Positions 1 to 6,157 of a stretch of 7,680 nt of DNA are shown here, in pieces; the first letter of the stretch is position 1; every line of letters starts with the position of its first letter. The position numbers were made by a program, and so were the translations under genes. The notes below the pieces were generated by a model, which saw nothing but the letters and a program-made list of their open reading frames with translations, searched no databases and had not been told where the DNA came from. Source of the DNA: Dysgonamonadaceae bacterium (GTDB lineage: Bacteria; Bacteroidota; Bacteroidia; Bacteroidales; Azobacteroidaceae); contig JAIRSN010000232.1 of NCBI GenBank assembly GCA_031255425.1, forward strand, positions 1 through 7,680, given 5' to 3'.

Positions 1-77
1 TGAGCGAAGCGAGTTGTAATCCGTTTAGCCGGCGGTATCAGAGCGGTCCGCCAAGAAGCCAAGCCTTGATCTTTTTG

Positions 78-105
78 TTTCTTTTTGCATCAAGGCAAAA
101 AGAAA
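78..105. repeat. 11-bp perfect inverted repeat, hairpin-forming
   Basis: TTTCTTTTTGC at 78-88 is exactly complementary to GCAAAAAGAAA at 95-105, with the 6-nt loop ATCAAG. It has no GC-rich stem and no U-tract outside the stem, so it is not a typical terminator. The right arm runs directly into the first copy of the ~55-bp repeat. Similar T-rich/A-rich hairpins occur between genes in Bacteroidales, and I take it as part of a dispersed intergenic element (inference). Confidence 0.55.
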
Positions 106-151
106 AATCAGGCAAGCCGGAGGCGGCGCCTGAAAGAAAAAAAATAGGATA
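97..151. repeat. Degenerate ~55-bp intergenic repeat, copy 1
   Basis: This aligns without gaps to 220-274 at a constant offset of 123 bp, with 10 mismatches by eye (about 82% identity). The best-conserved part is the core from ATCAGGC through AGGCGGCGCCTGA and the closing TAGGATA. In this copy the core can form a TCAGGC/GCCTGA hairpin (108-113/128-133) with a 14-nt loop. Confidence 0.6.
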
Positions 152-219
152 TAAATGATAACCCGCAGCCAAGCCGACACACCGTACCCCTTTAAAATAC
201 AAAAGCGGCTGTGCCGCCA

Positions 220-274
220 AAAAAGAACAATCAGGCGAGCCAAAGGCGGCGCCTGATTTGAAAAGCATAGGATA
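220..274. repeat. Degenerate ~55-bp intergenic repeat, copy 2
   Basis: This is the second copy of the element at 97-151. Its hairpin is longer: AATCAGGC (229-236) pairs with GCCTGATT (251-258) over 8 bp, again with a 14-nt loop. Arm extension with a constant loop length suggests that structure matters, or mattered, more than sequence. It is followed by a small AGGAT-ACGGC-ATCCT hairpin (269-283). Confidence 0.6.
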
Positions 275-296
275 CGGCATCCTGCGTTTCATTATT

Positions 297-310
297 CATT
301 ATATATAATG
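297..310. repeat. 14-bp perfect palindrome CATTATATATAATG
   Basis: CATTATATATAATG is its own exact reverse complement. It lies 63 bp before the start codon at 374, in an AT-rich leader. It could be an operator or simply a chance product of AT-rich DNA; nothing else in the window repeats it. Confidence 0.4.
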
Positions 311-330
311 CCGCCTTTTTTATTAAGGGG

Positions 331-338
331 AAAATTTG
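331..338 (+). promoter_or_regulatory. Weak candidate -7 box for the EEP hydrolase gene
   Basis: AAAATTTG matches the Bacteroidota -7 consensus TAnnTTTG at five of its six fixed positions (A instead of the initial T). Upstream there is only a T-run (316-321) and no true TTTG at the -33 position. Initiation here would give a leader of about 30 nt before the ATG at 374. This is a guess from sequence alone. Confidence 0.3.
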
Positions 339-373
339 TAAATTAGCCGCATAATCATAAAAAATCCACTCCA

Positions 374-1414
374 ATGAAACGAATAAGTATGTTAGTAATG
401 AGTCTTATCCTCGCGTGGAGCATCCACGCACAAGAAAAGAGAATGCTGGTACCCTACGCCATCGCATTTTATAACCTTGAAAACCTGTTTGACACCATCC
501 CCGCCAACGGGAATAACGATTTGGAATATACCCCGCAAGGAAGCAAGAAATGGGACACCAAAAAGTACCGCCGGAAATTAGACAACATGGCACACGCCCT
601 AAGCCAGTTAGCAAAAGAGACCTGCCCGCTGGGACCCGCAGTCATCGGCGTATCGGAAATCGAGAACAGGGAAGTGCTTGCCGACCTGGTAAAAACCGGA
701 GCATTAGCCAAACAAAACCTGCAAATCGTGCATTACGACTCCCCCGACCAGCGCGGAGTCGACGTAGCGCTGTTGTACAATCCGGCACTGTTTACCGTGC
801 AAACCTCCCGGTCGTTCCGGCTGGAAGTCCCCGGGATGCCCGGCTTCAAGACACGCGACCCGCTTTTGGTCAGCGGCAAGATGGACGGGGAACGGTTCCA
901 CCTGCTGGTGAACCACTGGCCGTCCCGCAGCCGGGGTGAAGCACAATCCCGGCACCTGCGCGTAGCCGCCGCCCGCCTGAACAAACAAATAGCCGACTCC
1001 CTGCAAGCAGCCGAGCCGGATTCCAAAATCATCATCATGGGCGACCTGAACGACGATCCGCAGGACATCAGCGTACAAAATGTGTTGGGCGCCAAGATGA
1101 AACGGAAACAGGTAAAAGACGGCGACCTGTTCAACCCATTGGCAGAAATCTACGCCAAAGGCGTCGGCTCGCTGGGTTACCAGGGCAAATGGAACCTGTT
1201 CGACCAGATTATTATATCCGGGCACCTGCTCGGAAAAGACAAAAACACATTCAAGTTCTGGAAAGCAGAAGTCTTCAACCGGGATTTCCTGATCTCGCAA
1301 GAAGGGCAATACAAAGGGTATCCGCACCGGACACACAGCGGAAACGTCTTCCTCAACGGGTACAGCGACCATTTTCCCGTCATCGTGTACCTCGTAAAAT
1401 ATTATAATGAGTAG
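374..1414 (+). CDS. Secreted endonuclease/exonuclease/phosphatase-family hydrolase
   Basis: This 346-residue protein has an N-terminal signal peptide (residues 1 to about 19, hydrophobic MLVMSLILAWSI, likely cut after HA). The mature part is a single EEP-superfamily (DNase I / exonuclease III fold) domain of the kind common in Bacteroidetes. The metal- and phosphate-binding motifs are all visible: FYNLEN (N34), VSEIEN (E95), RGVDVALLY (D130), VNHWPSR (H181), MGDLND (D224, N226), FDQII (D277) and the C-terminal SDHFPV (D332, H333). The fold hydrolyses phosphodiester or phosphomonoester bonds with Mg2+; here it would act in the periplasm or outside the cell. The substrate (DNA, nucleotide or phospholipid) cannot be told. 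The length is normal for the family and nothing is missing. The ATG at 374 directly precedes the signal peptide. It appears monocistronic, ending at the hairpin at 1431-1460. Confidence 0.9.
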   Translation: MKRISMLVMSLILAWSIHAQEKRMLVPYAIAFYNLENLFDTIPANGNNDLEYTPQGSKKWDTKKYRRKLDNMAHALSQLAKETCPLGPAVIGVSEIENREVLADLVKTGALAKQNLQIVHYDSPDQRGVDVALLYNPALFTVQTSRSFRLEVPGMPGFKTRDPLLVSGKMDGERFHLLVNHWPSRSRGEAQSRHLRVAAARLNKQIADSLQAAEPDSKIIIMGDLNDDPQDISVQNVLGAKMKRKQVKDGDLFNPLAEIYAKGVGSLGYQGKWNLFDQIIISGHLLGKDKNTFKFWKAEVFNRDFLISQEGQYKGYPHRTHSGNVFLNGYSDHFPVIVYLVKYYNE

Positions 1415-1423
1415 AAATTAGCA

Positions 1424-1558
1424 CAAGAAAAAAAGGCCTTCCCTCACGGGAGAGCCTTTTCCATTACACTTTGAACACATCTTTAACAACTATCTCATAA
1501 AGACTTTTAGAATGGTTGGTTTTGTTTTTAAGCCCTTGGTATTTTGATGAAACAAAGC
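1424..1558 (-). ncRNA. Candidate minus-strand small RNA, ~130 nt
   Basis: A consensus minus-strand promoter (1565-1596) points leftward, and about 100 nt further on the transcript would meet a hairpin followed on this strand by a clean U-tract. Promoter and terminator thus bracket a stretch with no useful open frame; the longest ATG frame, about 20 codons, reads through the terminator stem. The predicted RNA has some structure: UUUGUUU near the 5' end can pair with AAACAAA, and a CAAC..GUUG stem with one mismatch and a bulged U can form in the middle. It ends before the stop codon of the EEP hydrolase gene at 1414, so it would not be antisense to it. I cannot assign it to a known RNA family. 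The exact 5' end is uncertain (about 1546-1558). Confidence 0.45.
1431..1460. terminator. Bidirectional intrinsic terminator
   Basis: AAAAGGC (1431-1437) pairs with GCCTTTT (1454-1460), then TTCCC (1439-1443) with GGGAG (1448-1452) via one T-G wobble. There is a C-A mismatch between the two helices and the loop is TCAC. On the plus strand, 17 nt after the stop of the EEP hydrolase gene, the only U-run is the stem's own TTTT. On the minus strand the hairpin is followed by an unbroken run of seven U counting the stem (plus positions 1434-1428). It should therefore stop leftward transcription at least as well as rightward. Confidence 0.7.
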
Positions 1559-1560
1559 TA
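1553..1560 (-). promoter_or_regulatory. Second minus-strand TAnnTTTG box
   Basis: Read on the minus strand this is TAGCTTTG, a full match to TAnnTTTG, lying 12 nt downstream of the first minus-strand box. No TTTG is found at the right distance upstream, so it is either a secondary promoter or part of the initiation region of the stronger one. Confidence 0.3.
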
Positions 1561-1564
1561 CGGA

Positions 1565-1596
1565 CAAAATTACGAAAAAAAATGACAGAAATCAAA
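1565..1596 (-). promoter_or_regulatory. Consensus Bacteroidota promoter, leftward
   Basis: On the minus strand TTTG (plus 1596-1593) is followed, after exactly 20 nt (1592-1573), by TAATTTTG (1572-1565). Both boxes and the spacing fit the Bacteroidota primary-sigma consensus (TTTG, 19-21 nt, TAnnTTTG). Transcription would start near 1558 and run toward the terminator at 1431-1460. This is the best-matching promoter seen in the window. Confidence 0.6.
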
Positions 1597-1645
1597 AAGC
1601 TAGTGACAAATTTAAAAATTTGTGTGACAATTATCGAAAATAGTT
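1583..1645 (+). promoter_or_regulatory. Three 21-bp-spaced TGACA direct repeats (candidate operator)
   Basis: TGACA occurs at 1583-1587, 1604-1608 and 1625-1629, i.e. at exact 21-bp intervals (two helical turns). The 21-bp units also share T at position 10 and AAA at 13-15, giving TGACA-N4-T-N2-AAA. The first unit lies in the spacer of the minus-strand promoter; the third ends one base before the plus-strand -7 box. AraC-family proteins classically bind direct half-sites about 21 bp apart, and the gene immediately downstream encodes an AraC-type DNA-binding domain, so autoregulation is the natural guess (inference). Confidence 0.45.
1606..1623. repeat. 18-bp inverted repeat ACAAATTT-AA-AAATTTGT
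   Basis: Perfect 8-bp arms (1606-1613 and 1616-1623) are separated by AA. The repeat sits at the centre of the divergent promoter region and overlaps the second TGACA unit, so it could be an alternative dyad operator. Being all AT apart from one C and one G, it could also be chance. Confidence 0.45.
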
Positions 1646-1646
1646 T

Positions 1647-1654
1647 TATTTTTG
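1647..1654 (+). promoter_or_regulatory. -7 box of the regulator/Ca2+-ATPase operon
   Basis: TATTTTTG is a perfect TAnnTTTG box. The nearest upstream TTTG (1619-1622) is 24 nt away, longer than the usual 19-21, so the -33 element is poor. That would fit a promoter needing an activator bound at the TGACA unit (1625-1645) next to it. A start near 1661 leaves a leader of only about 13 nt before the ATG at 1674. Confidence 0.5.
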
Positions 1655-1673
1655 TGTCGAAATTTGATAATAT

Positions 1674-3407
1674 ATGAGAACAGAAAGAATTGAATTATGT
1701 TTTTTGAGCCTAATGGTCGTATTTAACGTTTTTTGCCAGCACCAAACAGAAGACAGTTTATTGCTCGAATTACCCCTTGCCCAGGGTAAAAATCGCCTGG
1801 AAATTCTCCACCGCCTTCAGCAAAGTTTTTTATATCTCCCGAAAGATTGGCATTACAATAATCTTTTGTTGGACGAAGCAAAAAAACAGGAAAACCAGAT
1901 GTACGAATCCATCGCGCTGACCAACCGGGTCGCCTATTTCCAGTTTCACGACATCGACAAGACGCTCTATTACGCGAAAATAGCCGAAGACTTTACCTCC
2001 AGTCATAAATTTTACAAAGACTTATTCCTGGTCAAAGAAATTGTCGTTTACAGTTATATGGCAAAAGGATATTACAGTATCGGGCTCAAAGAAGCCCTGG
2101 AAATGTACGAACTGTCAAAAAAAATCGAGGACAGGCAAGCGCAGGCAACAGCGCTCCTTGCCATCGGCGACTCCTACCGGAACCTGGAGGAATTTGACGA
2201 AGCAATCCGCCGGGTAAAAGACGCCCGGAATATGACGACGCCCCAGGAAGATGCACCTTACAGGGTTTTAACCTGTTACCTGGGCTTGCTGCTGGCGTAT
2301 ACCGACAAAAACGATTCGGAGAATATGGTGCTGTACATGGATTCGTTGAATATGGAAACGCGCAGGGTGAAAGAGAAATACCCGCAATACAGCCTTTTCG
2401 CCTTCGAATTTCCCTGCCTGCTGTATTACGCTTCCTATTATATAAAAGAAAACCGGCTGGACGAGGCGAAAAAAACGATTGCCGACCTGGACAAATTAGT
2501 GGAGAGCAAAGCGATTCCGTTTTTCGTTTTCCTTACAAACAAAATGAAAATGAGCTACTACTTTGCGCTGAAAGATTATGCGCGGGAAAAATATTTTTTC
2601 CAACTGGCTTATTCCTACGGCGAAAAAAGCCGCTTCGGGAAGCATGTAAAAGACTTGTTGAGGCTCCATGCCGAAGCGTTGACCGCGCAAGGGCTACACA
2701 CAGAGGCGAATCAGTATTACCAGAAATTGCAGGAACACACCGATTCGATTAATCACGACCGGTTTTATTACGAAATCAATAAAATCTGGACGGATTACGA
2801 AGTAGATAAGCGGGAAAGCGAAATCGAACTGCAACGGAAAGAACTCGCCTTCCGCTTTTCGTTCAACATGATATTGATCGGGTTTTCCTGTTTGCTGCTG
2901 CTGGCGATCTGGGTGATCGGAAACAACCTGCGATCCATCCGGGATAAAAATTTCCACCTTTTCAACCAAATAAAAGAACTGACGCAAACTAAAACAGAGC
3001 TGTTGGCGTTTAAAGATTCTATGCGAATAAAAATGGACCCCCAGTTGAATGTTGCTCCCGATTCACAGAACACGCTTTTCGAGCGTGTCGAAGACTACAT
3101 GAATGCGAAAAAACCCTATATCAACAGCGAATACGGGCGAAAAAACCTTATCTCGGAGATGAATACCAACGAAGTGTACCTTTCCAAAGCGATCCGTTCG
3201 GCAGCCAGTATGACCATTCAGGAATACATAAACCACAACCGGATCGAATACGCCAAGACCTTGCTGCTGCAAGACATGACCCAAACAATCGAAGCCGTGG
3301 CGATGGATTCCGGTTTCACCACCATACGGAATTTCTACCGGCTTTTCAAAGAGGCTTACGGCATGTCGCCGTCGGAATTCCGCAATTACGTGAAAGATAA
3401 TTTATAG
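1674..3407 (+). CDS. Membrane-spanning TPR / AraC-type HTH transcriptional regulator
   Basis: This 577-residue protein has four parts. Residues 1 to about 21 form an export signal (hydrophobic LCFLSLMVVFNVFC); the C at 21 lacks a good lipobox. Residues ~40-375 are all-helical and TPR-like; the clearest repeat is ~157-185 (G165, Y168, A177). Residues ~397-417 are one transmembrane helix, followed by positive residues (NNLRSIRDK) and a short charged helical linker to ~450. Residues ~489-572 form an AraC-family double HTH (LSKAIRSAASMTIQEYI, then FTTIRNFYRLFKEAYGMSP). With the signal and one TM, the TPR part should be periplasmic and the HTH cytoplasmic, so it would regulate from the membrane with no kinase or receiver domain between. 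The ligand and targets are unknown. It lies 6 bp before the Ca2+-ATPase gene, so the two are probably co-transcribed. The ATG at 1674 gives the best signal peptide; Met14 is possible but would shorten it. Confidence 0.85.
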   Translation: MRTERIELCFLSLMVVFNVFCQHQTEDSLLLELPLAQGKNRLEILHRLQQSFLYLPKDWHYNNLLLDEAKKQENQMYESIALTNRVAYFQFHDIDKTLYYAKIAEDFTSSHKFYKDLFLVKEIVVYSYMAKGYYSIGLKEALEMYELSKKIEDRQAQATALLAIGDSYRNLEEFDEAIRRVKDARNMTTPQEDAPYRVLTCYLGLLLAYTDKNDSENMVLYMDSLNMETRRVKEKYPQYSLFAFEFPCLLYYASYYIKENRLDEAKKTIADLDKLVESKAIPFFVFLTNKMKMSYYFALKDYAREKYFFQLAYSYGEKSRFGKHVKDLLRLHAEALTAQGLHTEANQYYQKLQEHTDSINHDRFYYEINKIWTDYEVDKRESEIELQRKELAFRFSFNMILIGFSCLLLLAIWVIGNNLRSIRDKNFHLFNQIKELTQTKTELLAFKDSMRIKMDPQLNVAPDSQNTLFERVEDYMNAKKPYINSEYGRKNLISEMNTNEVYLSKAIRSAASMTIQEYINHNRIEYAKTLLLQDMTQTIEAVAMDSGFTTIRNFYRLFKEAYGMSPSEFRNYVKDNL

Positions 3408-3413
3408 AACAGC

Positions 3414-6098
3414 ATGATACAACATTGTTACAACCAAACGGTTGAAGAAGCCGGCGAAAGATTCGCGACCTCCCTCTCCCAGGGGCTGACGAAAAAAGAA
3501 GCCGGCTTGCGTTTGGAGAAATTCGGGTACAACGAGTTTCAAAAGAAAAAAAAGAAAAGCCTGTTAGCCGGATTTTTGGCACAGTTTAAGAATTTCATGA
3601 TCTTCATCCTGATCATTGCAGCGCTTATTTCCGGAATCACCGGATATATGCAAGGCGAAGGATTCACGGACGCCATTATCATCCTGATCATTGTGATTGT
3701 CAATGCCGTTATCGGCGTCTTGCAGGAAAACAAAGCGGAAAAATCGCTGGAAGCGCTGGAAAAAATGGCAGCGCCGCAATGCAAGGTGATTCGCGATGGG
3801 AAAGTACAGGTGATCGAATCAAAGGAATTAGTTCCGGGCGACTTGGTCGTTCTGGATACGGGCGACTCCGTTCCGGCGGACTTGCGCCTGACGGAAGCCG
3901 TTAACCTGAAGATTCAGGAAGCCGCCCTCACCGGGGAATCCGTCCCGGCGGAAAAATCCGCCCCGGCTATTTCAAAGAAGGACATTCCGTTGGGCGACCG
4001 CGTCAATATGGGATTCTCGTCCACCAATGTTGCGTACGGGCGAGGGAAAGGCATCGTCGTCGAAACAGGCATGCGTACGGAAGTCGGCAAGATAGCGGCG
4101 ATGATTCAGGCAACCCCGGAGCAACAAACACCCCTCCAACAACGGCTCGACAAGCTCGGCAAACACCTGGGAATTGGTGCGCTGATTATTTGCGCGCTTA
4201 TCTTTTCCGTGGGCGTTTGGCACGGAAACAGTTTGCAGGATATGTTTATGATTGCTGTCAGCCTGGCGGCGGCGGCGATTCCGGAGGGACTGCCTGCCGT
4301 TTCGACAATCGTTCTGGCTGTCGGGGTGCAGCGCCTGGCTAAAAGGAATGCGATTGTGCGGACGCTTCCCTCCGTGGAAACGCTGGGAAGCACCAACGTG
4401 ATCTGTTCGGATAAAACCGGCACGCTGACGCAGAACAAGATGACGGTAGTCAAACTGTATACTGACGACCGGATAACGGAAGTCGGAAAAACACCGGCAA
4501 CCGGTTCGCTCTCCGCTACGCAGGAGCAGTTGATACGGGTAGCTGTTTTTGCCAACGACGCCAAACTCTCGGAAGAGAACGGCAGGTATACAACCACCGG
4601 CGACCCGACGGAAACGGCGCTTATTGATTGGGGATTGCTGTTTGGGTTCGACAAAAACAAGCTGGAAGCGGAACACCCGCGGGTGGCTGAAATCCCCTTC
4701 GACTCCGAACGCAAACGGATGACGACGGTTCACCGCCTGGATCCGGCTTCGTATGCGGTATATACGAAAGGGGGATTGGATGAATTGCTGGATTGCTGCA
4801 CCCAGATTCAGGAGGAGGGCAAAATCCTTCCCCTGACCGAAGCACATAAGAAAACAATCCGCGAAACCAATGCCCGGTTGGCAGAGAATGCCCTGCGTGT
4901 TTTGGCAATGGGATACAAAAAGATAGCGATTCTCCCGTCCGAAATCGAACCCGGAACCGTGGAAAACGACCTGGTCTTTGCCGGAATGACCGGCATGATC
5001 GACCCGCCCCGCCCGGAAGTGAAGCCGGCTGTCCATAAATGCCGTCAGGCAGGCATCAAACCGGTCATGATTACCGGCGACCACCTGATTACGGCAACGG
5101 CTATCGCCCGGCAACTCGACATCCTGCGGGCACACGAGCTGGCGATGACCGGTTCCGATGTGGAAAAGATGACGGATGCCGAATTGAACGGAAAAGTGCA
5201 TCAAATTGCGGTGTATGCCAGGGTTTCGCCCGAACATAAAGTGCGGATTGTGAAAGCCTTTCAAGCCTGCGGCGATGTGGTGTCGATGACCGGCGACGGA
5301 GTGAACGACGCCCCCGCATTGAAATTGGCGGACATCGGGGCGGCGATGGGTATCGTCGGCACGGACGTATCCAAGGAGGCCGCCGACATCGTCCTGACCG
5401 ACGACAATTTCTCGACCATCGTCTCCGCCGTGGAAGAAGGGCGCCGGATCTACGACAATATCCTGAAAGCCATCGAATTTCTGCTTTCATGCAATGTGGG
5501 GGAAATCATCGTGTTGTTCGTTGCGGTCCTGGCAAACTGGGTCACGCCGCTGTTGCCCATTCATATATTATGGATCAACCTGGTTACCGACAGTTTGCCT
5601 GCCCTGGCGCTGAGCGTCGATCCCGCCGGCAAGGGCATTATGAACCGGAAGCCGGTGGATTCGAAGAAATCTATCTTGAACAAAAAGTTCGCCTCGCTGG
5701 TTGTCTTGCAGGGCGTCATGATCGGAGCCCTGTCGTTGGCGGCGTTCCGGATAGGATTGCACACAACGCCGCCCGCCGAAGATGCGACGGAGGTTGCCCG
5801 GGCGATGTGTTTTGCCGTATTGGCGTTTGCCCAGTTGATCCACGTATTCAATGTCCGCTCCCATTCGCAATCCTCGTTCCGCCACTTTGGCAGCAACAAA
5901 TTCCTGTTGGGCGCGATTGCCGTTTCGGCGGGATTGATGTTTATGGTCCTGGAAATCCCCTGCCTGCACGATTTGTTTCATATTTCCCGTCTGACGGATG
6001 CGCAGTGGATCTGGACATTTGTCCTTGCGGTTGCGCCGCTTCCAATCGTCGAAACGGTGAAGGGCATTGGGTGGATTATCCGGCGGATCAGCGCCTGA
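3414..6098 (+). CDS. P-type Ca2+-translocating ATPase (P2A-like)
   Basis: This complete 894-residue cation pump couples ATP hydrolysis to Ca2+ export across the inner membrane. In order it has: an N-terminal cation-ATPase domain (~1-50), M1-M2 (~55-105), the actuator TGES (173-176), M3-M4 (~252-300) with PEGLP (E291), the phosphorylation motif DKTGT (D333), the nucleotide-binding KGG (452-454), DPPR (530-533), TGD (554-556), the hinge TGDGVND (626-632), and M5-M10. The Ca2+ site II ligands of SERCA are conserved: E291 (M4), N694 and E697 (M5), N722, T725 and D726 (M6). In M8 the SERCA site I glutamate aligns by eye with Q807, as in single-site pumps, so one Ca2+ per ATP is likely (inference). 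Mn2+ transport cannot be excluded, though the M6 residue linked to Mn2+ in Pmr1 (Gln) is Leu here. It starts 6 bp after the regulator gene with no clear RBS; that overlap of signals suggests co-transcription. There is an A8 run at 3546-3553 in the lysine-rich N-terminus, with the frame intact. Confidence 0.95.
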   Translation: MIQHCYNQTVEEAGERFATSLSQGLTKKEAGLRLEKFGYNEFQKKKKKSLLAGFLAQFKNFMIFILIIAALISGITGYMQGEGFTDAIIILIIVIVNAVIGVLQENKAEKSLEALEKMAAPQCKVIRDGKVQVIESKELVPGDLVVLDTGDSVPADLRLTEAVNLKIQEAALTGESVPAEKSAPAISKKDIPLGDRVNMGFSSTNVAYGRGKGIVVETGMRTEVGKIAAMIQATPEQQTPLQQRLDKLGKHLGIGALIICALIFSVGVWHGNSLQDMFMIAVSLAAAAIPEGLPAVSTIVLAVGVQRLAKRNAIVRTLPSVETLGSTNVICSDKTGTLTQNKMTVVKLYTDDRITEVGKTPATGSLSATQEQLIRVAVFANDAKLSEENGRYTTTGDPTETALIDWGLLFGFDKNKLEAEHPRVAEIPFDSERKRMTTVHRLDPASYAVYTKGGLDELLDCCTQIQEEGKILPLTEAHKKTIRETNARLAENALRVLAMGYKKIAILPSEIEPGTVENDLVFAGMTGMIDPPRPEVKPAVHKCRQAGIKPVMITGDHLITATAIARQLDILRAHELAMTGSDVEKMTDAELNGKVHQIAVYARVSPEHKVRIVKAFQACGDVVSMTGDGVNDAPALKLADIGAAMGIVGTDVSKEAADIVLTDDNFSTIVSAVEEGRRIYDNILKAIEFLLSCNVGEIIVLFVAVLANWVTPLLPIHILWINLVTDSLPALALSVDPAGKGIMNRKPVDSKKSILNKKFASLVVLQGVMIGALSLAAFRIGLHTTPPAEDATEVARAMCFAVLAFAQLIHVFNVRSHSQSSFRHFGSNKFLLGAIAVSAGLMFMVLEIPCLHDLFHISRLTDAQWIWTFVLAVAPLPIVETVKGIGWIIRRISA

Positions 6099-6157
6099 TT
6101 CCGTCCGGGAAGCGTAACGTGAAAACTATTTTTATTATTCATATCATTTATTTACAC

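Larger units (their letters stand above)
1..373. other. Gene-free repeat-rich upstream region
   Basis: No convincing coding sequence is present. Short open frames exist on the minus strand, but they run through inverted repeats and homopolymer tracts and resemble no family I know. The stretch contains an 11-bp hairpin (78-88/95-105), two copies of a ~55-bp degenerate repeat (97-151 and 220-274), a GC-rich 5-bp hairpin (205-209/213-217, loop TGT), a small AGGAT/ATCCT hairpin (269-273/279-283), a 14-bp palindrome (297-310), and the leader of the next gene. The first bases (TGA at 1-3) could be the end of a gene lying to the left, but this cannot be decided from the window. Confidence 0.6.

Noticed and set aside
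25..292. Small minus-strand open frames in the first 300 bases.
   Set aside because: They run through hairpins and poly-A/T tracts of a repeat element and lack a promoter, family resemblance or a sensible start.
704..1372. 222-codon open frame on the minus strand opposite the EEP hydrolase.
   Set aside because: The plus frame carries every catalytic motif of the EEP family; the minus frame shows none and has no start signal.
3546..3553. A8 run near the start of the Ca2+-ATPase gene as a programmed slippage or phase-variation site.
   Set aside because: It encodes part of a lysine-rich N-terminus that is ordinary for such pumps, and the frame is intact. A single A8 tract is not sufficient evidence.
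3972..5264. 430-codon open frame on the minus strand.
   Set aside because: It lies wholly inside the conserved Ca2+-ATPase gene, and its translation has no recognisable motifs and a biased composition. It is a shadow of the real gene.
5489..6157. Long in-frame upstream extension of the serine hydrolase reading frame, overlapping the ATPase gene.
   Set aside because: The extension is the ATPase coding sequence read in another frame. It has no domain sense, and the ATG at 6158 begins a proper signal-anchor and family domain.
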